DNA of 64,000 nt from an uncultured Schlesneria sp. (GTDB lineage: Bacteria; Planctomycetota; Planctomycetia; Planctomycetales; Planctomycetaceae), in contig CAIULL010000174.1 in assembly GCA_903899985.1 (NCBI GenBank), positions 24,703-88,702 on the forward strand. Direction: 5' to 3'. A program made the translations under genes and the position numbers. The notes below the pieces were generated by a model. The model was not told the DNA's origin. It did no database searches and saw only the letters and a list, made by a program, of their open reading frames with translations. Positions 28,462 through 38,270 of this stretch are shown in pieces. Within the stretch, counting starts at the first letter, position 1; the number at the start of each line of letters is the position of its first letter.

Positions 28462-28561
28462 GCGGGAAGGCAATTTCATGTAGGAGATCGCAGATGCTGC
28501 CGCGCTGCGATCTAATTACTCGTGTCGACACGAGCACCAAGATCGCACAATGACCTTCCCG
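28462..28561. repeat. Nested inverted repeats between convergent genes
   Basis: Within 100 bases there is an outer arm pair (GCGGGAAGG at 28462-28470 with CCTTCCCG at 28554-28561, with partial matches continuing inward), a hairpin AGATCGCA/TGCGATCT (28485-28492 with 28506-28513), and a perfect 16-base palindrome CTCGTGTCGACACGAG (28519-28534). GATCGCA occurs again at 28541. It may act as a bidirectional terminator or be a small repeat element. Confidence 0.6.
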
Positions 28562-28584
28562 ACTAATTTTGTCGATTGAGTGAG

Positions 28585-28953
28585 TCAGGATTTGCGCAGA
28601 AAATAGTAAGCAGAGCCGAGAAAAATCAGCCACTCCGTCGCAGCCAGGTACGACGTCGTCGATTCGATTCCGCTATAAAGAAAAAAGCTGATCGTCCGAA
28701 ACAGGACAAGGCAGGCGTGAATCACTAAGCATGCAAAAAGTGGAAAAGCCGATTCTTCAGGTCGATAAAGGGGCCAAAGAAAAATCAGCCCCAACGCGAG
28801 CTCTAATCCGCCGTAGACAACCAGAAATTCGGATTGTCCCGAGCCCGCCTGAAGGGAGAATCCAACTCCCTTCGCCGTCTTCTCAGGTTGCAACGAGCAC
28901 CATCCGGCTAACCCGATGTAGGCAAAGCCGACCAATGCCAGGAAGATTTTCAC
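28585..28953 (-). CDS. Small four-helix membrane protein, DUF4345-like
   Basis: 122 residues, almost entirely hydrophobic, with about four membrane helices (MKIFLALVGFAYIGLAGWC, FLVVYGGLELALGLIFLWPLY, FACLVIHACLVLFRTISFFL, ATEWLIFLGSAYYFL). The pattern resembles small DUF4345-type inner-membrane proteins of unknown role. The start is GTG; no good ribosome site is visible, which fits coupling to the preceding gene: the start is only 20 bases after the stop of the type III polyketide synthase. Its role may be tied to the lipid or polyketide product, but this is an inference from position. Confidence 0.75.
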   Translation of the reverse strand: MKIFLALVGFAYIGLAGWCSLQPEKTAKGVGFSLQAGSGQSEFLVVYGGLELALGLIFLWPLYRPEESAFPLFACLVIHACLVLFRTISFFLYSGIESTTSYLAATEWLIFLGSAYYFLRKS

Positions 28954-28972
28954 GAAAGGATACTCAAACGAG

Positions 28973-30088
28973 TTAGATTTCCGAATTCAGCAGCATGGCC
29001 TCGATGGTCAAGCCTGGCCCGAATCCCAAGGCGACGACCGGACCTCGTCGTGGTTCCTCCTGAATTCGATTCAGTAGGAACAATACTGTGGCTGACGACA
29101 TATTGCCGTATTGAGCGAGAATTTCACGAGCCGGTGCAACATCTTCACTCGACAGTGACAGTGCCGCAAGACAAGCGTCCAGAATTCGCGGGCCACCGGG
29201 ATGAATCGCCCATCCGGCAATGTCTTGGATCGTAAGTCCTTCTTTCGCCAGGAAAGATGTCATCCAAGGTCCCAGATTCTTTTCAATCAGCGATGGCACT
29301 TTCTGCGACAAAGTCATTTCGAAACCGTGGTCGCCAATTCTCCAGCTCATCGCTGCCTTTGTTCCTTCGAGCAAATGAGATCCACTTCGAATCATTTTGT
29401 ACTTCGACTGAATCGGGCTTTGGCCTTCAGGAGCCGATCGGCAGACGACGGCTGCTGACCCGTCTGCGAAAAGGGCGTTGGCAATCACTTTTTCGGTCGA
29501 CCAACCGTAGTGGTGATGCAGACTGCACAATTCGACTGAACAGATAAGAACCACGGCTTTAGGATCGGCGTCGACGAAAGCCTTAGCGACTCGCAAAGCA
29601 TTAAACGACCCATGACATCCCATGAAACCAACATGGGTTCGCGCAGTGTCTGGCGAAAGACCCAACTCTTGAATCAGATCGATATCAAACCCCGGGGCGT
29701 AGAAACCGCTGCAAGACACCGTCACGAGATGTGTGATTTCTGAGACATCCTGGTCAGCATGTGCCAGTGCTGCCTCGCACGATTCCATCGCCAATGCGAG
29801 TGCATGTTCTTCGTACTTGACCATACGGGCGTGAGTGGTTGGACCCCGGTCATCTTCATCGCTACGTGGTTGGAAAAACCCTTCCGAAACGTCCGCCGGA
29901 ATCCCGTTATGTTCCTGCAGAAGCACCGTCCCACGTTCGTTGACCCCGGCACCTTGGTAAATCATTTGCATCACACGGCGATGTTCGTCCGAATCACAGC
30001 ACAAGGATTGCATCGCCTCGTATGCCAGATTCTGTTCGACACTTCCCGCAGGTACAGCGGTCCCAAGCCCCGTAATCAACATTGCCAT
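28973..30088 (-). CDS. Type III polyketide synthase (chalcone/stilbene synthase family)
   Basis: 371 residues. It is a homodimeric ketosynthase that extends acyl-CoA starters with malonyl-CoA to pyrones or alkylresorcinols. The catalytic triad is visible: Cys in VGFMGCHGSFNALRVA, His in WAIHPGGPRILDA and Asn in YGNMSSATVLF; the C-terminal GFGPGLTIEAMLL is the family GFGPG loop. The ATG at 30088 (MAMLITGLGTAVP) has AGAGG ten bases upstream. Followed after 20 bases by a small membrane protein gene. No methyltransferase or oxidoreductase partner is adjacent, so the product cannot be predicted. Confidence 0.92.
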   Translation of the reverse strand: MAMLITGLGTAVPAGSVEQNLAYEAMQSLCCDSDEHRRVMQMIYQGAGVNERGTVLLQEHNGIPADVSEGFFQPRSDEDDRGPTTHARMVKYEEHALALAMESCEAALAHADQDVSEITHLVTVSCSGFYAPGFDIDLIQELGLSPDTARTHVGFMGCHGSFNALRVAKAFVDADPKAVVLICSVELCSLHHHYGWSTEKVIANALFADGSAAVVCRSAPEGQSPIQSKYKMIRSGSHLLEGTKAAMSWRIGDHGFEMTLSQKVPSLIEKNLGPWMTSFLAKEGLTIQDIAGWAIHPGGPRILDACLAALSLSSEDVAPAREILAQYGNMSSATVLFLLNRIQEEPRRGPVVALGFGPGLTIEAMLLNSEI

Positions 30089-30523
30089 CGTGTAAAACCT
30101 CTGTCGAATTCGGCGCGGTGCCGATCCGCCTTTTTCCAGGATTCGCCGTCGTCCCGCGTTGCGCGAGATCATCGTCAAAGATGTTCAGGCGAGCAAAAAA
30201 AAAACTAGTATGCCCGAACTCTCATTGGGTTCGGCCACACCAGCTTACTTAGTAACAAGTTCCCAGCTCCGGTCGGGAATACTCTTTATCAAGTCTTCTG
30301 ACGGTGAAGCACAACTCTTCGACTGGCGATATCGTCGACTAAACCGATGAGATATCATACGCCCTGTCTATCCTCATGCAAGCAAGACCTGCCGAATTTT
30401 TGTATTTGAATCCTTCCTGAGCCTGCTGACGAGCGAAAATGAGAAAAGGCGATAAGCATTCGCCAGCCCGCAAACTTTGACTTCCACCTGCAAAAGCTGA
30501 AGATCCCAACTCATTATCAATCA
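30089..30523. other. Intergenic region, no gene seen
   Basis: 435 bases between two minus-strand genes: downstream of the PSCyt1/DUF1553 gene and upstream of the polyketide synthase. Short open frames in it are low-complexity or lack protein-like composition. No RNA gene or clear terminator hairpin was found. Confidence 0.45.
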
Positions 30524-33500
30524 TTAGTTTACGAACAAAAATTCGTTACTGTTGAGCAGCAGTCGGCAAAGGTTCGCAAGTCCATGGCGGTTTGTGAAAG
30601 AGATCGAGTCAAGCGTTTCATTGACGGTTGGCTTGCGACAGAAAATCAAACGGAACGCATAGTTGATTTTTGACTCGACGCTTGGAATCGGCTCATTTGA
30701 ATTTGACTTTTCGCTGAGAAGATCGCGGTCGATGCGAGCAGCAATGTGCTCACAATTCTGACAGATTAATCTGTCGTTCCAAAGCGACAGTGCTTGCTGG
30801 ACAGTAACTTCATGGGTTCTTGCAGGAGTGATCTGATCGCCCGACGGGCAGTCTAGTGAATCCATAAATGGATCGGGCAGCGTTCGGAAAAGAAAGCGGT
30901 AAATGCTTCGACGTCGGCCCATATCTCCACTAGGATCAAATTTTGAATAATCGATCCGAGGTGTGACGTGAATTCCGGGCTGAAGGTCGAATTGTCGATC
31001 CGAAGGTCCACCCATTCGCAAGTCCAATCGCTCGGAAATGGCCAATATCGCATCCCGTATTGACTCAGCATCCAGACGAATTCGGTTCATTCGCCAAAGG
31101 AACCGGTTGTCTGCATCGAGATCCAGCCTCAAATCCTGCTTCCGTTGGTCGTCTGATGACTTATCGGTATCTGACGGTGGGTTTTCAACTTTTTGCTGGT
31201 AGGCCTGACTTTTCACGATCATTCGATGCAACTTTTTGAGCGATTGATCGCCGTCGCGAAATTCGACCGCAAGCCAGTCAAGTAATTCGGGGTGCGTCGG
31301 CTGTTCACCCAGGTGTCCAAAGTCGTTGAGTGTCCCGACAAGTCCGCGTCCAAAGTGGTGGTACCAGACGCGATTGACGATCGATCGCCACGTCAGCGGA
31401 TTTTTTTTATTCGTCAACCAACGCGCCAGCGCCGCACGTCGTGCGGATTCTGGAGCGCCTGAAGGAATTTCGAATTGAGATGAAATCGCCGAAATACATG
31501 TCAGGGAACCAGGCGTGACTTCGTCTTTGGGAAAACGAACATCCCCGCGTTGCAGAATGTGAATCGTTCTAGGACCTGGGGGCGGACGCAATGATCCGTC
31601 CGATTCAAAATCTGCTGCGGCGGCGTAAACCATTTGCTGTTCAGGTAGTGAATTCAACGAGCGTGAAACCTCGTCCAGTTGCTGAAACTTCGCGAGTTCC
31701 AAACGTTGTACATCGTTACGCCGGTCCGGCGGGATGGCCAGGATGATCGCGATTGCGTCCGGAACGTCATCGACCCTCACGGGTCTGGCAACTCCTGTCA
31801 GGGATAGCCGAGTTCGTCCAATCAGGTGTCCTTGTCCATGCCGCTGCTTCAGGACAATTCGAAGTCGGATTGATTTGACCGGCTTTTCGAGCTTTGACTT
31901 AGTCTCCAGCGAATCATCCTGTGTTTTTTCGTGGCCGTATAATCGAATCGGCTCTTTCAATTCGAAAATCGCATAATGAGATTTCCCTTCTTGCGGATGA
32001 ATACCCCACGCGGTTTGTTCGTTCTGATCAATCGCTTTTTCAATAACCCAGTCCTGCTGATTGAAGTCCGCAGTCGGATTCACAAGCGTAAGTTTCTGAT
32101 TGCTTCCCTCTAAAAACACCTCAAATTCCGAGAGGTGTAAGTTGCCGTTATCGGGTTGTCGCCCAGGGCCACCATGAGGCAGGCTCTCGTGAGTAAGAAC
32201 ATCCAGGCGAATCGCGGTAATCTGTTCCAGCGTGCGAACGTCTTTTTTAACGGTTCCGGAATCCGGGTTACCACACTGTCGGATGTCCGTGTTTTCTCCC
32301 CGCGACGGCTGATGTGGTAGGGGTGCCGAAACGATCGTCACCGTATCTGTATCTGGTCTTAACCCGCTCGAAAGAATCGATCCATCTTCCAGTTTTTGGA
32401 GCTTCGCCCCGTCCGAAGATGTGAAGGACTCGGCGTCAACAACGTGCCAATTGATCGAATTTGACGCTCGGCTTTTCTCCCAAATTGCGACCAGATGCTG
32501 AACCTCGTTCGACATCAATCGTTCGATTTCCAGCCGCGAAAGTTGCTCGATGTCGCGCTTTCGACGCGATAATTCTGTTCGCTGACGGCGAATCTCGGGG
32601 TCAGCGTCGTATCGGCGATTAGCCCGTTCGACACCTGAAAAAACTGCTTGTAAAGAGTAGTAATCGCGTTGGCTGATTGGGTCGAACTTATGGTCGTGGC
32701 AGCGAGCACATTGGACCGTCAGGCTGCAAAAATTGTTCATGACATTTGATAGCATGTCATCGCGATCAAGGTATCGGGCTATTTGACGGTCGATTGTATC
32801 TTCCTGTATGTCGCGTAATGAACTTTCATCCCACGGTCCGGCAGCGAGAAATCCCAGTGCGGCTGTCGCGGACGGATCCTCTGGAGAAAGGACGTCTGCT
32901 GCAATCTGTTCCTCAACCAAACGGGAATACGGCTTGTCGTCGTTCAAGGAATGAATCAGGTAATCACGATATGGCCAGGCATGCTCTCGAATTCGGTCCT
33001 GATCGTTCCCGTGTGTCTCAGCAAAATGAGCGGCATCAAGCCAGTGGCGAGCCCACCGTTCACCGTATCGCGGTGATTTTAAGAGACGATCAACTAGTGT
33101 TTCATAAGCGTTGGGATCGGGATCGGCAATGAACGCATTGACCTCGTCCGCAGTCGGAGGTAAGCCAATCAAGTCAAACGAGACTCGCCGGATCAAAGTC
33201 CGTCGATCCGCCTGCCCAACCGAGCGGAAATTCTTTTCGGCCCACTTCGCTTGGATGAATGCATCAATTGGAGATTTTTGAACGAGCTGGCCGATTGCCC
33301 GTTCGCCCTGCGGGACACCTGGTTGGGAAAGCGGTTTCAACGACCATAATTCGCTTTTAACGGGAACCGTTCCAGCGACGTCGTCTGGCCACGAAGCACC
33401 TTGATCAACCCAAGCTCGCAACAACCCAATCTCGTGGAGAGTCAGCCGATCTCCCTCGGGCGGCATGACGACATGATCCGCTCCTGCAACGAACCGAATC

Positions 33501-33799
33501 AGCGGGCTGTTTTCGCTATTCCCTTTAAGAATATTCGGCGCGAAGGACTCACCGCCCTTGAAAGCCGAATCCCGGACGTCGAGTCGATAATCCCCTTTTT
33601 GTTTTTCGGGGCCGTGACATCGAACGCACGCCTTTTGAAATATCGGCTGTATATCTTTCTGAAAAGTGATCGGCCGAGTCGCGGCCGCAGGCAGAATTTT
33701 TTTCGGCGGATTGACTTCGTCAGCCCGTAACCTTGGCGAACTTGTCGCAATCATTGTGAAGCATAATAAGCACAAGTTCAGGGTGAGTTGTCGGTTCAC
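30524..33799 (-). CDS. PSCyt1/DUF1549/DUF1553 planctomycete cytochrome-like protein
   Basis: 1091 residues, exported. A signal peptide (about residues 1-27) precedes a PSCyt1 c-type heme domain with CVRCH near residue 58 (ACVRCHGPEKQKGDYRLDVR). DUF1549 follows (RRVSFDLIGLPPTADEVNAFI) with a second CxxCH (CARCHDHKFDP). A long middle region is beta-rich, and DUF1553 is C-terminal (LARWLTNKKNPLTWRSIVNRVWYHHFGRGLV). GTG at 33799 is chosen as start because it begins the signal peptide and GAGGGG lies just upstream; the frame itself extends to a TTG at 33892. These proteins usually pair with DUF1501; here none is adjacent. Biochemical function is unknown, probably periplasmic electron transfer or polymer processing. 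Confidence 0.9.
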   Translation of the reverse strand: MNRQLTLNLCLLCFTMIATSSPRLRADEVNPPKKILPAAATRPITFQKDIQPIFQKACVRCHGPEKQKGDYRLDVRDSAFKGGESFAPNILKGNSENSPLIRFVAGADHVVMPPEGDRLTLHEIGLLRAWVDQGASWPDDVAGTVPVKSELWSLKPLSQPGVPQGERAIGQLVQKSPIDAFIQAKWAEKNFRSVGQADRRTLIRRVSFDLIGLPPTADEVNAFIADPDPNAYETLVDRLLKSPRYGERWARHWLDAAHFAETHGNDQDRIREHAWPYRDYLIHSLNDDKPYSRLVEEQIAADVLSPEDPSATAALGFLAAGPWDESSLRDIQEDTIDRQIARYLDRDDMLSNVMNNFCSLTVQCARCHDHKFDPISQRDYYSLQAVFSGVERANRRYDADPEIRRQRTELSRRKRDIEQLSRLEIERLMSNEVQHLVAIWEKSRASNSINWHVVDAESFTSSDGAKLQKLEDGSILSSGLRPDTDTVTIVSAPLPHQPSRGENTDIRQCGNPDSGTVKKDVRTLEQITAIRLDVLTHESLPHGGPGRQPDNGNLHLSEFEVFLEGSNQKLTLVNPTADFNQQDWVIEKAIDQNEQTAWGIHPQEGKSHYAIFELKEPIRLYGHEKTQDDSLETKSKLEKPVKSIRLRIVLKQRHGQGHLIGRTRLSLTGVARPVRVDDVPDAIAIILAIPPDRRNDVQRLELAKFQQLDEVSRSLNSLPEQQMVYAAAADFESDGSLRPPPGPRTIHILQRGDVRFPKDEVTPGSLTCISAISSQFEIPSGAPESARRAALARWLTNKKNPLTWRSIVNRVWYHHFGRGLVGTLNDFGHLGEQPTHPELLDWLAVEFRDGDQSLKKLHRMIVKSQAYQQKVENPPSDTDKSSDDQRKQDLRLDLDADNRFLWRMNRIRLDAESIRDAILAISERLDLRMGGPSDRQFDLQPGIHVTPRIDYSKFDPSGDMGRRRSIYRFLFRTLPDPFMDSLDCPSGDQITPARTHEVTVQQALSLWNDRLICQNCEHIAARIDRDLLSEKSNSNEPIPSVESKINYAFRLIFCRKPTVNETLDSISFTNRHGLANLCRLLLNSNEFLFVN

Positions 33800-34027
33800 A
33801 CGCCCCTCAACGCCAGATTGCAACGATGCCGTCGGAAGACCCCGCAATTCAACGATATGATTGTTCGTTGGGAAAAACGGGGAGAATTTCAAGAGTCTCG
33901 TTCCACTGCCTGACGGTAATCGTTCAAGCAGCGATTCTCGATTTTAAACCGAACGCATTATATCCACTGAGAAAGAGAAGACTACGATGCCGTGGATTCT
34001 CCAATCGATGCCGCTTTGAAAAATCCC

Positions 34028-34843
34028 TCACGGAACGTTCAGTTCACTTTTTGCATCCTGACCAGTTTCCTTCGCCTTCATTTCGATCGTAACTTCGGTA
34101 GCGGGCTTAAAGTCGCTACGAGGGGACTGATCGTCTTTCCTTTCGCGAATCATCTTCGCCGACCAGCGAGCGACTCCGAACGCAACGTCTTTACTTTTCC
34201 AGACCGTCGATTCTTGTACCGTTCGGCTGTTTGGCCGTTCGATTTTGATTTCGCCTTGAAGTTGCGTGGACTTGATTGCTCCCAAGCCAACTTCTGCATC
34301 AACATCTTTCCCAACAACTTTCAATTCACGATAGTAACCAACGAGAATTCCCAACGGATAAAGCTGCAATGCCGGTTCAGTAAGAGGTTTGGGATCAGCT
34401 TTCCCAACCTTCCGAAATCCTTTCACAAGGGGTAAAAAGCTGACTGGAACACCGTCCAAGTCAACGTGGCTCGCGATGACTGCGGTCTCAGGAATCAGGA
34501 CTTTGTAGATTTCAAGCCCAGTCAGGCCTGTATCAACTTTGCCGTCTCGCTCACGACCGCGTTCAATTTTTATTTCAATCCAGCGGCAAGGAACGGTCTC
34601 ACCGCGATATTCTGCAGATTCCGCACCGACCGACTTGATCGTCACGTGCTCAATCCACGGATCAAGCTCAACCTTTCCAGCAGCGGTTTCCGGGCGGATT
34701 TCAACTTGAGAATACGTCCCTTCGAAACGTACCCAGGTTCCGTCTGCAGGCAATTGGGTAACGAGCCCCTGACCCCAGCAAAGATTCCCCAGCATGCAGG
34801 CAAGTCCCGCGACGGCAGTTGTGAACAGCCGCAGGCGGTTCAT
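34028..34843 (-). CDS. Hypothetical secreted protein
   Basis: 271 residues, not recognised. Starting at the ATG at 34843 gives a clear signal peptide (MNRLRLFTTAVAGLACMLGN then LCWGQG), with GGAAG eight bases upstream; in-frame starts further upstream would bury it. The mature part is beta-rich and charged (WVRFEGTYSQVEIRPE, CRWIEIKIERGRERDGK, LYPLGILVGYYRELKVVGKDVD). A pattern of W-I-E-I-K-I strands suggests a lipocalin-like or LolA-like fold, but this is only an impression. It is divergent from the TPR gene across a long empty stretch. Confidence 0.65.
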   Translation of the reverse strand: MNRLRLFTTAVAGLACMLGNLCWGQGLVTQLPADGTWVRFEGTYSQVEIRPETAAGKVELDPWIEHVTIKSVGAESAEYRGETVPCRWIEIKIERGRERDGKVDTGLTGLEIYKVLIPETAVIASHVDLDGVPVSFLPLVKGFRKVGKADPKPLTEPALQLYPLGILVGYYRELKVVGKDVDAEVGLGAIKSTQLQGEIKIERPNSRTVQESTVWKSKDVAFGVARWSAKMIRERKDDQSPRSDFKPATEVTIEMKAKETGQDAKSELNVP

Positions 34844-35527
34844 CAGGAGCTTCCGCCCCGTGAACCTGAGAAACTTTGGCGCCAATTCTACCGTCAAGTT
34901 CCTCAAGAGAAGTCCCCGCATGAAACGAACCCTTTCTATTTCCTTGAAATCAGACGGTATGAGCGTAAGTTTGGCATAGACAAGGAGGACTGACAAGGCT
35001 GATTTTGGATTGTCGCATCTGATAAGCCCCCTTTGGCTACAACAATTTACGACTTTGCGGCCGAAGTTTTCAGAATCCATGCCTGGCAGACCATCGCTGA
35101 TCTCTCATGATCAAGTCTTCAATCGGACTTCTTCGGCGTCTTAGATCAGATTTGTGCTTGCAAATTCAGCAGGGAACTCCCAGCGAACAGGCAAATTTCG
35201 AATCGGACGATTGCTGACAGGGAATGACTTTCATTTTTTTGCAAACTCCTCGACGACATATGAATACGGGGGATCGGCATTTTCCTCGAAAAATCGCGAT
35301 GCGGTTGTACATAGATGCCCCGACTCGCAAATTGTCATTTTGACAACTCGTAATTCCGAACCGAGACGGTCTTGACGTGTCCTAACTTACGTCTATCCTT
35401 AACTATGGCGGTTTTTAGGGAACTGCTGAAACTTTTGGCACGGTTGGTGCATCTCAAATGATCGCCGTGTTGGCGAGAAACTTGCTGCGATGTGTTTGGT
35501 CTTCTACCCCTTGGGAGGGAGGCTGCG
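34844..35527. other. Long intergenic region, no supported gene
   Basis: 684 bases between the divergent secreted-protein gene and TPR gene, the longest empty stretch in the window. Frames up to 73 codons exist on the plus strand, but their composition is not protein-like. The only element I can suggest is a promoter-like pair near 35372-35399. No RNA gene was recognised. Confidence 0.45.
35372..35399 (+). promoter_or_regulatory. Possible sigma-70 promoter for the TPR gene
   Basis: TTGACG at 35372-35377 and TATCCT at 35394-35399 are separated by 16 bases, close to the -35/-10 consensus. It lies about 130 bases upstream of the TPR protein start. It was found by eye among AT-rich sequence and may be chance. 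Confidence 0.3.
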
Positions 35528-35968
35528 ATGACGACTGAAGACGCTGGATCTGAGAAGGTTTTGAATCCGCAAATTATCGTTCGGCGATTGGCTGCTGCCG
35601 AAGGATACCTTGAGTTAGGTCTGCCAAATTACGCGATAGCAGAATTGAACAGCGTACCAGACGCTGGCCCTTTCGCTCCGATTGCCGAGCTGTTTCGTGG
35701 TGAAGCCTTACAGGCTCAAGAAAAATATGCCGACGCGATTGAGCCACTCAATCGAGCGGCACAAATGTTCCCCGCTCCGTTCAACCAGAGAGCTTTGCTT
35801 GCACTGAGCAACTGTTACAGGCATGACGGGCAAATCAAGCTTGCAGATGAGACGGCTGCAGCCCTCCAGATGCCTGACGACGTCGAACCTGGTGCGAAAC
35901 TGGTGATTCTACCCATTTTCCATATTTCCAAATCAGCTGCTCGTCGGATCACCGAAGACCAGAACTGA
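35528..35968 (+). CDS. Small TPR-repeat protein
   Basis: 146 residues, cytosolic (no signal peptide). Two to three tetratricopeptide-like helical pairs are visible: AAAEGYLELGLPNYAIAELNSV, FRGEALQAQEKYADAIEPLNRAAQMFP and ALLALSNCYRHDGQIKLADETAAAL. Such repeats bind protein partners. The ATG at 35528 has GGGAGGGAGG a few bases upstream, one of the strongest ribosome sites in the window, suggesting good expression. It is monocistronic, with a strong terminator after it. No partner can be named. Confidence 0.8.
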   Translation: MTTEDAGSEKVLNPQIIVRRLAAAEGYLELGLPNYAIAELNSVPDAGPFAPIAELFRGEALQAQEKYADAIEPLNRAAQMFPAPFNQRALLALSNCYRHDGQIKLADETAAALQMPDDVEPGAKLVILPIFHISKSAARRITEDQN

Positions 35969-36000
35969 TCCAGATCTGGTAAATCAAATAAGCAATTCAA

Positions 36001-36040
36001 AAACCGCCCGGCAGTATGCTGCCAGGCGGTTTTTGTTTTT
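36001..36040 (+). terminator. Rho-independent terminator after the TPR gene
   Basis: ACCGCCCGGCAG pairs with CTGCCAGGCGGT (one C-A mismatch) around a 4-base loop, then TTTTTGTTTTT follows. It lies 33 bases after the TPR stop codon. Confidence 0.9.
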
Positions 36041-36279
36041 GGCAATTAAAGATCCCAGAACTCGGCACTTAAATTTGACTCGCGGCGATCGGCGAAGAGG
36101 GACGGCGTTCAGAGACGCTCTCTTCAAGTGTTTTCTCTGCCGCGACATTTTGTGATTCCCTAACGAGAAATCACGCATCGACCAACGAGGATTCCGCCGC
36201 TCCGAACTCGGTTTTCTGCGAGAAGTGGTTAGACGATCACCCCAAATCCTGTCTGACACGTTCGTTCCATGGTCAAAAA

Positions 36280-38028
36280 CTAATCTGGCAGGGCTGCCAA
36301 ATCGGCTTTCCGTCGAGCAGCAAGATGATCAAGAACCGTCTTTACGGCATCGGCGATTGTCACCCTTTCTGAGTCAGCGGATGTTCGCCATTTCAGTTCG
36401 ACAACCCCCTCTTTCAAACCTTTACCCCCGAAATTGACTCGTAACGGGATTCCGATCAGGTCAGCATCTTTGAATTTGACACCGGGACGAAGATCTCGAT
36501 CGTCCAGCAAAACATCAACCCCAGCAGACTTGAGTTCCCCATAGAATTTTTCTGCTGCTGACATCGTATCGGCCTCATTCGCCCCGATGACGCTGACAAT
36601 CACTTCATAGGGAGCGATCGATAACGGCCAGATTAACCCTTGCTCGTCATGTTTAGTTTCGGCGAGTCCCGCTAGGATTCGATTCACACCGATTCCGTAA
36701 CAACCCATGATTATCGGTTGGCGATTTTCTGTTTCGTCGTCATACAGTGCGTCCATTGAAACACTGTATTTCGTCCCCAGTTTGAAGACGTGCCCGACTT
36801 CAATTCCGTGAACCAGTTCCAGGGTCCCCTCACCCCGAGGACTTGGGTCACCTGCGGCGGCGTTGCGGAGATCAAACGTCGTGGTCAATTCGTAGTCTCG
36901 CCCCACGTTCACATTTGCGAGATGATAATCCCCTTCATTGGCACCTGTGATAGCGTTTACAACCAGCGGGACGTCGTGATCGGCGATCACTGGACACTTA
37001 ATTCCTACGGGACCCGCAAACCCAACGGGCGCGCCAGTGACTTGCAGGATTACGGAAGGATCAGCCATCTCCAGACTCTTCGCGGCCAGAGCCCGCCGAA
37101 TTTTTCCTTCATTGGCTTCGTGATCACCTCGCAAAAGGACGGCAACGGGTTTGCCATCCGCAACGTATATCAGTGTTTTCACCAGCTTCTCTGGCTTACA
37201 CTTCAACAGTTTGCAGACGGTTTCAATACTGCCGACGTTGGGGGTATGCAACTTCGCAACCGGCTTTGCATCGGCGGACGTCGCGATCACAGGCGGTTTA
37301 CGGCCGGTTTCCGCTCGCTCAAGATTTGCCGCATAGTTTGTCTTACGACAAAAGACGATTCGATCTTCACCATTCGCGGCTGGGATCATGAATTCGTGCG
37401 AGGCGTCGCCCCCGATTGGACCGCTCTCGGCCTCAACCGGCAGAAATTCGAGGCCGCATCGCGAGAAGATGCGACAGTAAGCGCGATACATCTTCTGATA
37501 GACGTCGTTCAGTGATTCCAGAGATGAGTGAAAGCTATAGGCATCCTTCATCAGGAATTCACTGGTCCGCAGAATTCCGAACCGGGGCCGTTCTTCATTT
37601 CGGAATTTCGTCTGAATCTGATAGACCGTCAGCGGCATTTGACGATGGCTGCTGATGTGGCGCGACATCAGATCGGTGACAACCTCTTCGTGTGTCGGGC
37701 CCAGCGCCATATGTACGTTTCGATCCCCTCGGCGAACATTAAAGTTAATCAGAACGTTTCCGAAGGCCTCTTTCCGCCCCGTTCGCTCGAAAAGATCGAT
37801 TGGCTGAAGAGCGGGCATCAGAATTTCCAGTGCTCCGGCAGCGTCCATTTCCTGACGAACGATAGCCTCCGCCTTTTTCAATGCACGCACACCCAACGGC
37901 AAATAAGTATAGGCTCCAGCCATGAGCTGCCGAATAAGACCGGCTCGCAGCATCAATTGATGGCTCGGTACTTCAGCATCCGACGGGATTTCCTTCATCG
38001 TCGGGATAAACGTCTGGGACCAGCGCAC
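36280..38028 (-). CDS. proS: Prolyl-tRNA synthetase (bacterial type with editing domain)
   Basis: 582 residues. It charges tRNA-Pro. Class II motifs are clear: [32 protein letters not shown], then [25 protein letters not shown], and [16 protein letters not shown] near the end of the catalytic core. A YbaK-type editing insertion sits between motifs 2 and 3 (about residues 235-390). The C-terminal anticodon-binding domain includes [24 protein letters not shown]. The start is GTG with AAGGAATC eight bases upstream. Confidence 0.97.
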   Translation of the reverse strand: MRWSQTFIPTMKEIPSDAEVPSHQLMLRAGLIRQLMAGAYTYLPLGVRALKKAEAIVRQEMDAAGALEILMPALQPIDLFERTGRKEAFGNVLINFNVRRGDRNVHMALGPTHEEVVTDLMSRHISSHRQMPLTVYQIQTKFRNEERPRFGILRTSEFLMKDAYSFHSSLESLNDVYQKMYRAYCRIFSRCGLEFLPVEAESGPIGGDASHEFMIPAANGEDRIVFCRKTNYAANLERAETGRKPPVIATSADAKPVAKLHTPNVGSIETVCKLLKCKPEKLVKTLIYVADGKPVAVLLRGDHEANEGKIRRALAAKSLEMADPSVILQVTGAPVGFAGPVGIKCPVIADHDVPLVVNAITGANEGDYHLANVNVGRDYELTTTFDLRNAAAGDPSPRGEGTLELVHGIEVGHVFKLGTKYSVSMDALYDDETENRQPIIMGCYGIGVNRILAGLAETKHDEQGLIWPLSIAPYEVIVSVIGANEADTMSAAEKFYGELKSAGVDVLLDDRDLRPGVKFKDADLIGIPLRVNFGGKGLKEGVVELKWRTSADSERVTIADAVKTVLDHLAARRKADLAALPD

Positions 38029-38270
38029 AGGAGATTCCTTTCAAAACGATCGATCTGTTGTAAGCGGGGAGTGTATTCCGAGTTCGGCTGAGAGTGAAGC
38101 TTAACCCGCTCGGCGAAACCTCAGTCTTCTGTTGAGAATCAGTCTTGTTCGATTCGGCGGATTCAGCTAGTTTCCGTCCCTCCCGTCACTTTTCATTGGT
38201 TGTTTCTCCTCAATCCCGTTGAGCTACGGCTTTTCCGGCTGATTTAATTGTTATTTCCCTGGATATCGGT

